Below are positions 15,860 through 24,246 of a stretch of DNA of 64,000 nucleotides, in pieces. Each line of letters begins with the position of its first letter. Positions within the stretch are counted from its first letter, which is position 1. The stretch is from Cohnella faecalis (GTDB lineage Bacteria > Bacillota > Bacilli > Paenibacillales > Paenibacillaceae). The notes below the pieces were generated by a model. It was not told where the DNA came from and did not search any database. It worked only from the letters and a program-made list of their open reading frames with translations. Location: positions 186,001 to 250,000 of the forward strand of contig NZ_QXJM01000023.1 of NCBI RefSeq assembly GCF_003570905.1, in the 5' to 3' direction. The position numbers were made by a program, and so were the translations under genes.

Positions 15860-18578
15860 ATGGCCGGATACACACCCATGATGGAGCAATATCTCGCCGT
15901 TAAGGCGGAGGCGCGCGACGCGCTGCTGTTTTTTTCGTAGGCGACTTCTACGAAATGTTTTTCGAGGACGCGATCACCGCTTCGCGCGAGTTGGAAATTA
16001 CTCTCACGGGGCGAGGCCCGGGCAAGAGGAACGCGTGCCGATGTGCGGCGTTCCCTATCACGCGGCGGAAGGGTACATAGCCCGTTTAATAAAAAGGATA
16101 CAAAGTCGCGGTGTGCGAGCAGGTGGAGGACCCGAAGGCGACCAAGGGCGTCGTCAAGCGCGAGATCGTCAGGATCGTCACGCCCGGCACCGTCATGGAA
16201 GCCAAGTCGCTCGGCGAAGCGGCGAATAACTTCATTGTCGGGGTTGCCGAACGCGATGGCCGTTATGGAGTCGCAGCATGCGACTTAACGACCGGAGAGC
16301 TGTACGTCACTTCATTCGCCGCTTCTGCGGAAGCGGTCAAAAATATTTTGAACGTCTACCGCCCGGCCGAGGCAGTCGGGGATGAATCCGCGATCGGCTT
16401 CGTCGAACGGGAATCGGCGTCGGGTGTTATGAAGAGCGTATTGTGCACCGTACGAATGCAGGACGACGAACCGCTGCTGCAGGCTCAGTTCCCGGACGAG
16501 TCTTGGCAGGCGCACGAGCCGATACGACGAATCGCGGTTGCGCGTATTATCGGCTACTTGAGCGATACCCAGAAGAGATCGCTCGCGCACGTCAGATCGA
16601 TCAAAGCCTATGAGCCCCAGCAATATATGGCGTTGGACGCGTTCACGAGACGCAATCTCGAGCTGACCGAGACGGTCCGGGACCGCTCCCGCAAAGGCAC
16701 GCTTCTGTGGCTGCTCGACCGGACGCGGACGGCGATGGGCTCGCGCTTGCTCAAGCGGTGGATCGACCAGCCGCTGCTCGATCGGGGAGCGGTCGAAAGA
16801 CGGCTCGACGCCGTCGAAGCGCTGCACAGCGATTGGATTCGGCGAGAGGAGCTGCGCAGCGAGCTTCAGGAGGTATACGATCTCGAACGATTAGTCGGAC
16901 GAATCTCTTACGGTACCGCGAACGCGCGCGATTTGAACGCGCTGAAGGCATCTCTGCAGCGGGTGCCCGCGATTCGTTCGCTATGCAGAGAGCTCGGTAC
17001 CGGTACGCTGGAACAATTGCGGAATTCGCTGGACCCTTGCGACGACATCGCAAGCGCGATTGAGAGCGCGATCGCCGACGAGCCGCCCGTTACGGTTCGC
17101 GAAGGCGGGCTCATTCGGGCCGGCTTCGATGCCAAGCTGGACGAGCTGAGGGAAGCGGGCCAGAACGGAAAGCGCTGGATTGCGGAGCTGGAGAGGAAAG
17201 AGCGCGAGGCGACCGGGATCAAATCGCTCAAGATCGGCTTCAACAAGGTGTTCGGCTACTACTTGGAAGTGACGAGATCGAACCTGACGGCTTTGCCGGA
17301 AGGGCGTTACGAGAGAAAGCAGACGCTTGCTAACGCAGAGCGGTTCGTTACGCCGGAGCTCAAAGAGAAGGAAGCTCTCATTCTCGAAGCCGAAGACCGG
17401 ATGATCGATCTCGAATACGAGACATTCATACGTCTTCGCGACGAAATCGCGGCCCAGATTCCGCGGCTTCAAAAGCTGGCCGAAGGGCTGGCGTCGCTGG
17501 ATTCGCTGCAATCGTTCGCGGAGGCGAGCGCGGAGCGCAGGTTCATCCGCCCGAGCTGGACGGATGGCGAAGGATACGAGCTGCAGATCGACGAAGGCCG
17601 TCATCCGGTCGTCGAGGCGGTAACCGACAACGGCGCGTTCATCGCGAACGAGACAAGCCTGCGGTCGGACAGCTCCATCCTTCTGATTACAGGACCGAAC
17701 ATGGCGGGTAAGAGCACCTATATGCGCCAGGTAGCCATCATTTCCATCATGGCGCAAATCGGATGCTTCGTTCCGGCCAAGAGAGCGGTGCTGCCGTTCA
17801 TCGACCGTATTTTTACGAGAATCGGCGCGGCTGACGATTTGGTCGGGGGACAGAGTACGTTCATGGTGGAGATGAAGGATATTCAGGTCATGACCGAGCA
17901 GGCGACAAGCCGAAGCCTCGTCATTATCGACGAGCTTGGACGAGGAACCTCGACGGACGAAGGAATGGCGATAGCGCAAGCGGTCATCGAATACGTGCAC
18001 GATCATGTGGGCTGCAAAGCGCTTGTTTCGACCCATTTTCACGAGTTGGCTCATTTGGAGAGCTCTTTGCCAAGGCTTCGCAACGGCTGCATGGCGGTGA
18101 AGGAAAGCGGAGACGGCGTTACTTTTCTCCGCAAGCTTGTGCCGGGGCCGCGGACTCGAGCTACGGAATTTATTGCGCCCAGCTGGCCGGGCTGCCGGAT
18201 ACGATCGTAAGCCGAGCTTACTCGCTTCTCGAACGATCCGGGTCGGACGAGTCCAGCTTGTCGGTCAAGGAGACGGCGGCTTCGTATTCCGCTCCAACCT
18301 CCATTGCCGATGCAGCAGTTCAAGCCGTCTCGACCGAACCGCCCGTCATTGAGGCCGCAACGGCAGCAAAGGAGCCCGAATCGGGCTCGCCGATCGTGCA
18401 AATGTCGATGTTCGGTGAGTTGTCCGCTCGTACGGAAGCGACGAAGAAGCCTCTGCCTCCTGTCGGCGAAAAGCTGTTGAACAAGCTTCGCAAGCTGGAT
18501 GTCATGCGAATGACGCCGCTGCAAGCGCTGGAATGGTTGAACGATGCGAGAAATCAATTGACAGAGAGCGGGGATTAA
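15860..18578 (+). CDS. mutS: DNA mismatch repair protein MutS (several frameshifts in the sequence as given)
   Basis: MutS recognises mismatches and recruits MutL. The ATG at 15860 has GGGAGG upstream. As written the gene is broken: T7 at 15929, GGG at 16020, AAAAAGG at 16091 and GGGG near 18147 each lack a base (two at 16091). Restoring five bases gives 907 residues. The N-terminus then has GDFYEMFF, with the mismatch-reading Phe-x-Glu, and [16 protein letters not shown]; the middle has the lever and clamp domains. The ATPase has Walker [27 protein letters not shown] and [12 protein letters not shown]. The tail has a long linker and a likely beta-clamp motif, QMSMF. All defects are homopolymer deletions, so the gene is probably intact in the organism. 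The S41 protease gene starts 5 bp later. Confidence 0.93.
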
Positions 18579-18582
18579 CCGG

Positions 18583-20031
18583 ATGGCGAGTGGACGGAAG
18601 CCGACGGCAGCATGGCGCGTATGGCGCATTATATTTGCATTTATTTTAACCGCCGCTATTGCAGGTACGTGGTTTCCGGCGGCTAACGCGAGCGCCGAAA
18701 CGGCGGAACAGGTGGAGGAAGTCCGCCAACTGCTCGAAAAATATCATCTTAGCAATCCCGACGACAACGATCTTAACCAGAATGCCATCCAAGGGATGGT
18801 CGAGTCGCTGAAGGATCCGTACACGCAATATTTCGATGACGACGAGTGGAACGAGTTCAGCAACCAGATGGAGCAGAAATTTACCGGTATCGGAATCGTT
18901 ATGGTCGAGGACAACGGTGTCGTTTACGTCGAGGATACGATTCCGGGAAGTCCCGCCGAAAAGGCGGGCATTCTTCCCGGCGACGCGCTCGTTACCGCAG
19001 ACGGGAAAAATCTGAAAGGCCTCTCCACAACCGAGATGCAAGCTCAGTTGCTCGGCGAGGAAGGAACGACGCTTGCGCTTGGAGTTTCCCGCGACGGCAA
19101 ATTGCTGAAATTCAGAGTCGTTAGAAAAGACATTCAAGTGCCGACGGCGACGAACAAGATGCTGCCCGACGGGATCGGCTACTTGTCATTAACCTCCTTC
19201 AGCTCGGATGCGGGCTCCGAATTCGCCAAACAGCTGGCGATTCTGGAGAAGCAAGGGATGAGCTCGCTCATTATCGATCTGAGAGGCAACGGCGGAGGGT
19301 ACGTCACGGCCGCACAGCAAATCGCGGGGATGTTCGTCGAGGACGGCGTGCTGGCCCACATGAAGGATCGCGACAATAACGACGATCCGCTTACGGTCAA
19401 AGGAACGACTAAGCCGTATCCGGTTCGCATTCTCGTCAACGGTCATTCCGCGAGCGCTTCGGAACTGCTATCGGGAGCGCTGCAAGATTACGGCGTCGCC
19501 AAGCTGATCGGTACGACGACATACGGCAAAGGCGTCGTACAGTCGATTATTCCCGTCAGCAGCGGAGGCGTGCTGAAAGTGACGATTCAGGAATATTACA
19601 CGCCGACCGGACGCAAGGTTGACAAGGTCGGGCTTAAACCCGATATTACTATCGAAGGCACCGCAGCGGAGCAGTTGATCGGAGCGATCAAAGACGCCGG
19701 AGGCAAGAAGATTACGGTTTCCACGGGCAAGGGTGTCGTGAACGTCGACGGAATCCGCAATGCTCAGACGGATGCGGCCATCTCGAAAAACAACGGCTGG
19801 TATGTGAATCTAAGGCTCGGAGCGGCTCTTGCCGGTGCTAAAGTCTCTTACAACAGCAAATCCCATACTATTTCGCTGACCCGCAACGGCAAGTCATACA
19901 GCATAACGACGACCGATGCGTCCATCGTCATGAAGAATGGCAAATCGCTCATCGATGTCAAGAAGCTGCAAGGCTGGTTTCCCGAATTGACAGCCTCGGC
20001 TTCGGGCGGATCGCTGACGTTGACCAACTAG
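18583..20031 (+). CDS. Secreted S41 family C-terminal processing peptidase with PDZ domain
   Basis: A 482-residue exported serine protease of the CtpA/CtpB type. Signal or anchor segment at ~13-37; PDZ domain at ~95-180 (FTGIGIVMVED, PGSPAEKAGILPGD). The S41 catalytic domain shows IIDLRGNGGGY, the nucleophile-serine motif HSASASELLSGAL (~288-300) and the general-base lysine in TTYGKG (K316), so the Ser-Lys dyad is intact. The C-terminal ~110 residues (FPELTASASGG at the end) resemble the copper amine oxidase N1-like extracellular domain common in Paenibacillus proteins. It sits between mutS and mutL, 4 bp after mutS, so it is probably co-transcribed. That insertion is not seen in B. subtilis. 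CtpB cleaves SpoIVFA in sporulation; an equivalent role is possible but unproven. Confidence 0.92.
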   Translation: MASGRKPTAAWRVWRIIFAFILTAAIAGTWFPAANASAETAEQVEEVRQLLEKYHLSNPDDNDLNQNAIQGMVESLKDPYTQYFDDDEWNEFSNQMEQKFTGIGIVMVEDNGVVYVEDTIPGSPAEKAGILPGDALVTADGKNLKGLSTTEMQAQLLGEEGTTLALGVSRDGKLLKFRVVRKDIQVPTATNKMLPDGIGYLSLTSFSSDAGSEFAKQLAILEKQGMSSLIIDLRGNGGGYVTAAQQIAGMFVEDGVLAHMKDRDNNDDPLTVKGTTKPYPVRILVNGHSASASELLSGALQDYGVAKLIGTTTYGKGVVQSIIPVSSGGVLKVTIQEYYTPTGRKVDKVGLKPDITIEGTAAEQLIGAIKDAGGKKITVSTGKGVVNVDGIRNAQTDAAISKNNGWYVNLRLGAALAGAKVSYNSKSHTISLTRNGKSYSITTTDASIVMKNGKSLIDVKKLQGWFPELTASASGGSLTLTN

Positions 20032-20075
20032 CCTCCGTATAAGGAAGGCGTACCAGTAAAAGGAGGAATTCCACA

Positions 20076-22034
20076 ATGGGCATCATCCGTCCGCTTGACG
20101 AACATTTGGCGAACCAAATCGCAGCCGGCGAGGTGGTGGAACGGCCGGCATCCGTACTTAAGGAATTGATCGAGAACGCGGTGGACGCGGGGAGCAGCCG
20201 AATTGACGTCGTGGCTGAAGAAGGGGGGCTTTCGCTTCTGCGTATTACCGACGACGGCGCGGGCATCCAGTCCGACGATATGCTGATCGCCTTCCAGCGG
20301 CATGCCACAAGCAAGATCGCCGCCGCCAAGGATTTGTTCCAAATTAGCACGCTTGGCTTTCGCGGCGAAGCGCTGCCCAGTATCGCGGCCGTAGCGAAAA
20401 TTCGTTGCGTAAGCGCGACGGACAACGGCGGACTCGCGCGCATCGTCGAGATCGAAGGCGGGGCGATCCGGAAGGACGGGGAGACGAACGCGCCGAAAGG
20501 AACGGAAATGACCGTCCGCGACCTTTTCTTCAATACGCCGGCTCGTCTGAAATACATGAAGACCGTTCAAACGGAGCTAGGCCATTTATCCGACGTCGTC
20601 TACAGGCAGGCGCTGGCCCATCCGGACATCGCGTTTACGTTCCAACACAACGGCTCGACGCTGCTTCGCACACCGGGGAACGGGGATTTGCGGCAGGTCG
20701 TCGCCGCGATTTACGGTTCCTCGGCCGCCAAATCGATGGTGGAAATTCAAGGGAGCGACCCGGATTATTCGATTGCCGGCTTAACCGCGTTGCCGGTCGA
20801 AACCCGCGCAAACCGGAACGCCGTCACCGTTCTGGTGAACGGACGGTACGTCCGCAGCCAAGCGGTCATGCAGCCTCTTCTGCAGGCGTATCACACGCTG
20901 CTGCCTGTTCATCGCTTTCCGCTGTCGGTCGTTCATTTGCGCATGCATCCTTCGCTGCTGGACGTGAACGTGCACCCCGCCAAGCTGGAGGTTCGCTTCA
21001 GCAAGGAAGCGGAATTGAGGACGTTCGTCGAAGAGACGGTCAAGCGGGCATTGTCTGCGCAAGCCTATATTCCATCGGGTTCCTCGACGACGTCCCGGAC
21101 AGCGAAGCCGCAGACATGGACGCAGGAGCAGATCCGGTTCCAATTGCCTCCTGCCGGAGCGCAGGCAGAAACGGCGGCGGCAGGCTATGCGAATTCGCTG
21201 CCGAATACCGCCTCTCCGATTGCCGGTCACAATCCGCCCGGCATCGGGGAGTCGTCCGCCCAATACGATGCTCCTTCTCCCGATCGCCGCGCCGAACAGC
21301 GTGCCGATCAATCTGCTGATCAACGTGATGAGCGTGGGCAACGATTCGATTCCCGATCGGACTTTCGCTCTGCTTCTCTGCCTGGATCGCCTGTGCCGGA
21401 GCGCGTCTGGCAGGCGGCGTTCGAGCCGCCGGCATCGGCGTCTGCGAAGCCGACTTTTCCCGAGCTGAGCTGGATCGGGCAGCTGCACGGCACATACATC
21501 GTCGCACAGAACGAGAACGGTCTCTATCTCATCGACCAGCACGCCGCGCACGAAAGAATCAATTACGAATATTACTACGAAAAATTCGGCAAGCCGGAGG
21601 AAGCGAGCCAGGAGCTGCTGCTGCCGGTAACGCTCGAATTTGCCCCGGACGAGCATGCGGTCATTCGCGACCGAATTGCATCCTTCGAAAGCGCTGGCGT
21701 ATACTTGGAGGAATTCGGAGGCAATACCTTTATCGTGAGGGCGGTCCCGCATTGGTTTCCCGAAGGCGACGAAGCCGACATTGTCCGCGAAATGGCGGAA
21801 TGGGTGCTTCGGGAACGGAAGGTAGACCTGCACGCGCTTCGAGAGAAAGCGGCAATCATGTGTTCCTGCAAAGCGTCCATCAAGGCAAATCAATCGCAAT
21901 CAAGGGAAGCCGGGGAAAAGCTGCTCGAACGGCTCGGCGCTTGCGGCCAGCCTTATACGTGTCCTCACGGCCGGCCGATTGTCGTCAGCTTCAGCACGTA
22001 CGAGCTCGAAAAAATGTTCAAGCGGGTGATGTAG
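20076..22034 (+). CDS. mutL: DNA mismatch repair protein MutL
   Basis: 652 residues; RBS AAAGGAGG. The N-terminal GHKL ATPase motifs are complete: ELIENAVDAGSSRID, ITDDGAGI, ATSKI, STLGFRGEALPSI and DLFFNTPARLKY. A variable linker (~330-460) includes an Arg/Asp/Gln-rich stretch around RRAEQRADQSADQRDE. The C-terminal domain has the endonuclease motif DQHAAHERINYE and the zinc-site CPHGRP, so this MutL should nick DNA like that of B. subtilis rather than E. coli. QELLLP in the C-terminal domain fits the beta-clamp contact motif of Bacillus MutL. It follows the S41 protease by 44 bp and shares its last base with the next gene. Confidence 0.97.
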   Translation: MGIIRPLDEHLANQIAAGEVVERPASVLKELIENAVDAGSSRIDVVAEEGGLSLLRITDDGAGIQSDDMLIAFQRHATSKIAAAKDLFQISTLGFRGEALPSIAAVAKIRCVSATDNGGLARIVEIEGGAIRKDGETNAPKGTEMTVRDLFFNTPARLKYMKTVQTELGHLSDVVYRQALAHPDIAFTFQHNGSTLLRTPGNGDLRQVVAAIYGSSAAKSMVEIQGSDPDYSIAGLTALPVETRANRNAVTVLVNGRYVRSQAVMQPLLQAYHTLLPVHRFPLSVVHLRMHPSLLDVNVHPAKLEVRFSKEAELRTFVEETVKRALSAQAYIPSGSSTTSRTAKPQTWTQEQIRFQLPPAGAQAETAAAGYANSLPNTASPIAGHNPPGIGESSAQYDAPSPDRRAEQRADQSADQRDERGQRFDSRSDFRSASLPGSPVPERVWQAAFEPPASASAKPTFPELSWIGQLHGTYIVAQNENGLYLIDQHAAHERINYEYYYEKFGKPEEASQELLLPVTLEFAPDEHAVIRDRIASFESAGVYLEEFGGNTFIVRAVPHWFPEGDEADIVREMAEWVLRERKVDLHALREKAAIMCSCKASIKANQSQSREAGEKLLERLGACGQPYTCPHGRPIVVSFSTYELEKMFKRVM

Positions 22035-22813
22035 TGATCGTTACGACGGCGGAGCGGCCGAGCGCCGTTCTTCTCGCGCGTGCGGAGGCGCTTGCCAAGG
22101 AGTTGGGAGCCGACTGTGTGCCGCGGCGCAACGAAACGCTTCGGGGAATGGAACGAATTTACGGGGACGATGGCGTCCTCGTCGTGAGCGAAGGGGGCTT
22201 GCGTTACGTCAGGGAGGACGATTCTCCTCTCTTTTTTCATCCGAGCATGGGACTTGTACGAATTAAACGGCTGCGCGACGGCGGAACCGACGTCATGATC
22301 GACGTGTCGGGCGCGCAGCCGGGCGATCGGGTGCTCGATTGCACGGCGGGGCTATGCTCCGATGCAATCGTGTTCAGCTATGCGGTAGGCGCCGAGGGAA
22401 GCGTGACGGCACTGGAAGCTTCCAAGCTGCTCCACGTCATCGTGCGCGAAGGGCTTGGAGAGCACGATACAGGGCTTGAGGACGTCAATGCGGCGCTGCG
22501 TTCGGTCGAACCCGTATTGGGCAATCACGAGCAATGGCTGCGGGGGATGGAGGATCGAAGCGTCGATATCGTTTATTTCGACCCGATGTTCCAGCGGCCG
22601 GTGACGACGTCAACCTCGCTTAGACCTCTTCGAGGCCATGCGCATCACGGCACAATCAGCGAAGAGACCGTCAAGCATGCCGTGAGAGTCGCCCGCAAGG
22701 CGGTCGTGCTCAAGGATCATCGCGACAGCGGAGAGTTCCGGCGCCTTGGATTTACAGTGCCGAGAAAGACGACGAAGGCCGTCAACTACGGAGTGATCAG
22801 AACGAATGAATGA
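22034..22813 (+). CDS. Class I SAM-dependent methyltransferase (RsmJ/YhiQ-like)
   Basis: The GTG start overlaps the last base of the mutL stop. The 259-residue protein has a Rossmann methyltransferase core: GDRVLDCTAGLCSDAIVFSYAVG (SAM-binding motif I), VTALEASKLLHVIVREGL, and VDIVYFDPMF, an acidic-aromatic motif IV like those of base methyltransferases. The overall pattern resembles the SAM_MT family that includes E. coli RsmJ, which methylates 16S rRNA; the substrate here is not established. It overlaps miaA by 8 bp, so mutL, this gene and miaA are probably translated from one message. Confidence 0.82.
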   Translation: MIVTTAERPSAVLLARAEALAKELGADCVPRRNETLRGMERIYGDDGVLVVSEGGLRYVREDDSPLFFHPSMGLVRIKRLRDGGTDVMIDVSGAQPGDRVLDCTAGLCSDAIVFSYAVGAEGSVTALEASKLLHVIVREGLGEHDTGLEDVNAALRSVEPVLGNHEQWLRGMEDRSVDIVYFDPMFQRPVTTSTSLRPLRGHAHHGTISEETVKHAVRVARKAVVLKDHRDSGEFRRLGFTVPRKTTKAVNYGVIRTNE

Positions 22814-23798
22814 ACCGCAACCGGATAACAGGCCGCCGCTGCTTGTCCTCGTCGGACCGACTGCAGTCGGAAAAACCGCGCTAAGCCTGCAAATCGCCAA
22901 AGCGTTCAATTGCGAAATCATCAGCGGCGATTCGATGCAGGTGTATCGAGGCATGGATATCGGAACGGCGAAGCTGCCGTTGGACGACCGCGAAGATGTG
23001 CCGCACCATTTGATCGACATTTGCTCCCCCGAGCACCCGTTTTCCGTCTCCGAATTCCAAAGTCTTTGCACGGAGAAAATCCGCGACATTCATTCGAGAG
23101 GCAAGCTCCCGTTCATCGTAGGCGGAACGGGGCTCTACGTTGAATCGGTCTGTTACGGCTTTCGGTTTCAGGAGCGGGGAGCGGACGAGAAGTTTCGGAA
23201 CGAAATGGCCGCTTTTGCCAGAGAGAATGGGGCGGAAGCTTTGCATGCCAAGCTCGCCGAGGTGGATCCGGTATCCGCAAGCAAGCTTCATCCCAACGAC
23301 GAAAGGCGGGTCATCCGCGCCCTTGAAGTGTACAACGAGACGGGAAAGCCGCTGTCCGAAATCCAGGAGCAAAGCCGGGGAGACGAGAGGCGATCGCCTT
23401 ATCGCCTCTGTCTGATCGGACTGACGATGGATCGGGCGAAGCTGTACGAAAGAATTAACGAACGGGTCGACCAAATGCTGGAAGACGGCCTGGTTCAGGA
23501 AGTGAAGACCCTTTTATCCCAAAATGTTCCACGTGGAGCGGTGTCGATGCAAGGGCTGGGCTACAAGGAGATCGCAGCCTACCTTGAAGGCGAGACCGAT
23601 CTGGAGACGGCGGTATCCACGCTAAAGCAAGATACTCGCCGTTTTGCCAAGAGACAGCTCTCCTGGTTCCGTCATATGAGAGGGCTCGAATGGGCGGACG
23701 TTGGCGCTGTGCCAAAAAACAGCGAACTTTTCCGCATGATTTGTGCTATAATAGCAGGAAAGTTTCACTGCGACATGGAATATATTTTTCAAGAATAG
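22806..23798 (+). CDS. miaA: tRNA dimethylallyltransferase
   Basis: MiaA adds a dimethylallyl group to N6 of A37 in tRNAs reading codons that start with U. The 330 residues start with the P-loop [13 protein letters not shown] and continue with the family motifs [39 protein letters not shown], and the later [20 protein letters not shown] and [14 protein letters not shown]. The C-terminus is slightly longer than usual, ending with a hydrophobic stretch ([17 protein letters not shown]). The hfq promoter lies within the last ~60 bp of this gene. The miaA-hfq order is conserved across many bacteria. Confidence 0.97.
   Translation: MNEPQPDNRPPLLVLVGPTAVGKTALSLQIAKAFNCEIISGDSMQVYRGMDIGTAKLPLDDREDVPHHLIDICSPEHPFSVSEFQSLCTEKIRDIHSRGKLPFIVGGTGLYVESVCYGFRFQERGADEKFRNEMAAFARENGAEALHAKLAEVDPVSASKLHPNDERRVIRALEVYNETGKPLSEIQEQSRGDERRSPYRLCLIGLTMDRAKLYERINERVDQMLEDGLVQEVKTLLSQNVPRGAVSMQGLGYKEIAAYLEGETDLETAVSTLKQDTRRFAKRQLSWFRHMRGLEWADVGAVPKNSELFRMICAIIAGKFHCDMEYIFQE
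23744..23752 (+). promoter_or_regulatory. Extended -10 promoter for hfq inside miaA
   Basis: TGCTATAAT (extended -10) lies 102 bp upstream of the hfq ATG within the miaA coding sequence. A clear -35 is not seen. Confidence 0.5.
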
Positions 23799-23853
23799 AC
23801 GGCGAATCATTCACGAATATCACTTTTCAATAGGCGATGGGGGTTTTAAGCCA

Positions 23854-24096
23854 ATGAACAAATCCATTAACATCCAGGATACGTTTCTCAATCAACTTCG
23901 CAAAGACAGCATCCCGGTTACCGTATATTTGACCAACGGATTTCAAATTCGCGGCGTCGTCCGTGCGTTCGACAATTTCACGATCGTCATCGATAGCGAC
24001 GGACGTCAGCAAATGGTGTACAAACACGCCATCAGCACGTTCATGCCGCAGCGCAACGTCTCTCTGATGCAGCAGGATCACTCGTCCGACAGCTAG
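23854..24096 (+). CDS. hfq: RNA chaperone Hfq
   Basis: An 80-residue Sm-like protein forming hexamers that bind small RNAs and A-rich RNA. Both Sm motifs are present: [39 protein letters not shown] and the signature YKHAIST. The C-terminal tail is short, as in Gram-positive Hfq. The RBS GGGGG lies just upstream of the ATG at 23854. It follows miaA by 55 bp and may be expressed both with it and from its own promoter. A terminator follows at 24170. Confidence 0.97.
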   Translation: MNKSINIQDTFLNQLRKDSIPVTVYLTNGFQIRGVVRAFDNFTIVIDSDGRQQMVYKHAISTFMPQRNVSLMQQDHSSDS

Positions 24097-24169
24097 CATT
24101 CTGAAGCGATCAAGGTGATTTATGAAACTTTTCACCCCCAAGAAGCGTCTAACGGAATAGCGCGAACCG

Positions 24170-24200
24170 GAGCAACCCGATTTCGGGTTGTTCTTCTTTT
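24170..24200 (+). terminator. Terminator after hfq
   Basis: Stem GAGCAACCCGA/TCGGGTTGTTC with a very short loop, then TTCTTTT. The 73 bp between hfq and this hairpin contain a 12-codon reading frame (24122-24160) with an AAGGTGAT ribosome-binding-like sequence. Confidence 0.8.
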
Positions 24201-24246
24201 CGCGGGTAAAGTATAGAGAGCAGCATGGAAAGAAGGGGAGAGAAAG

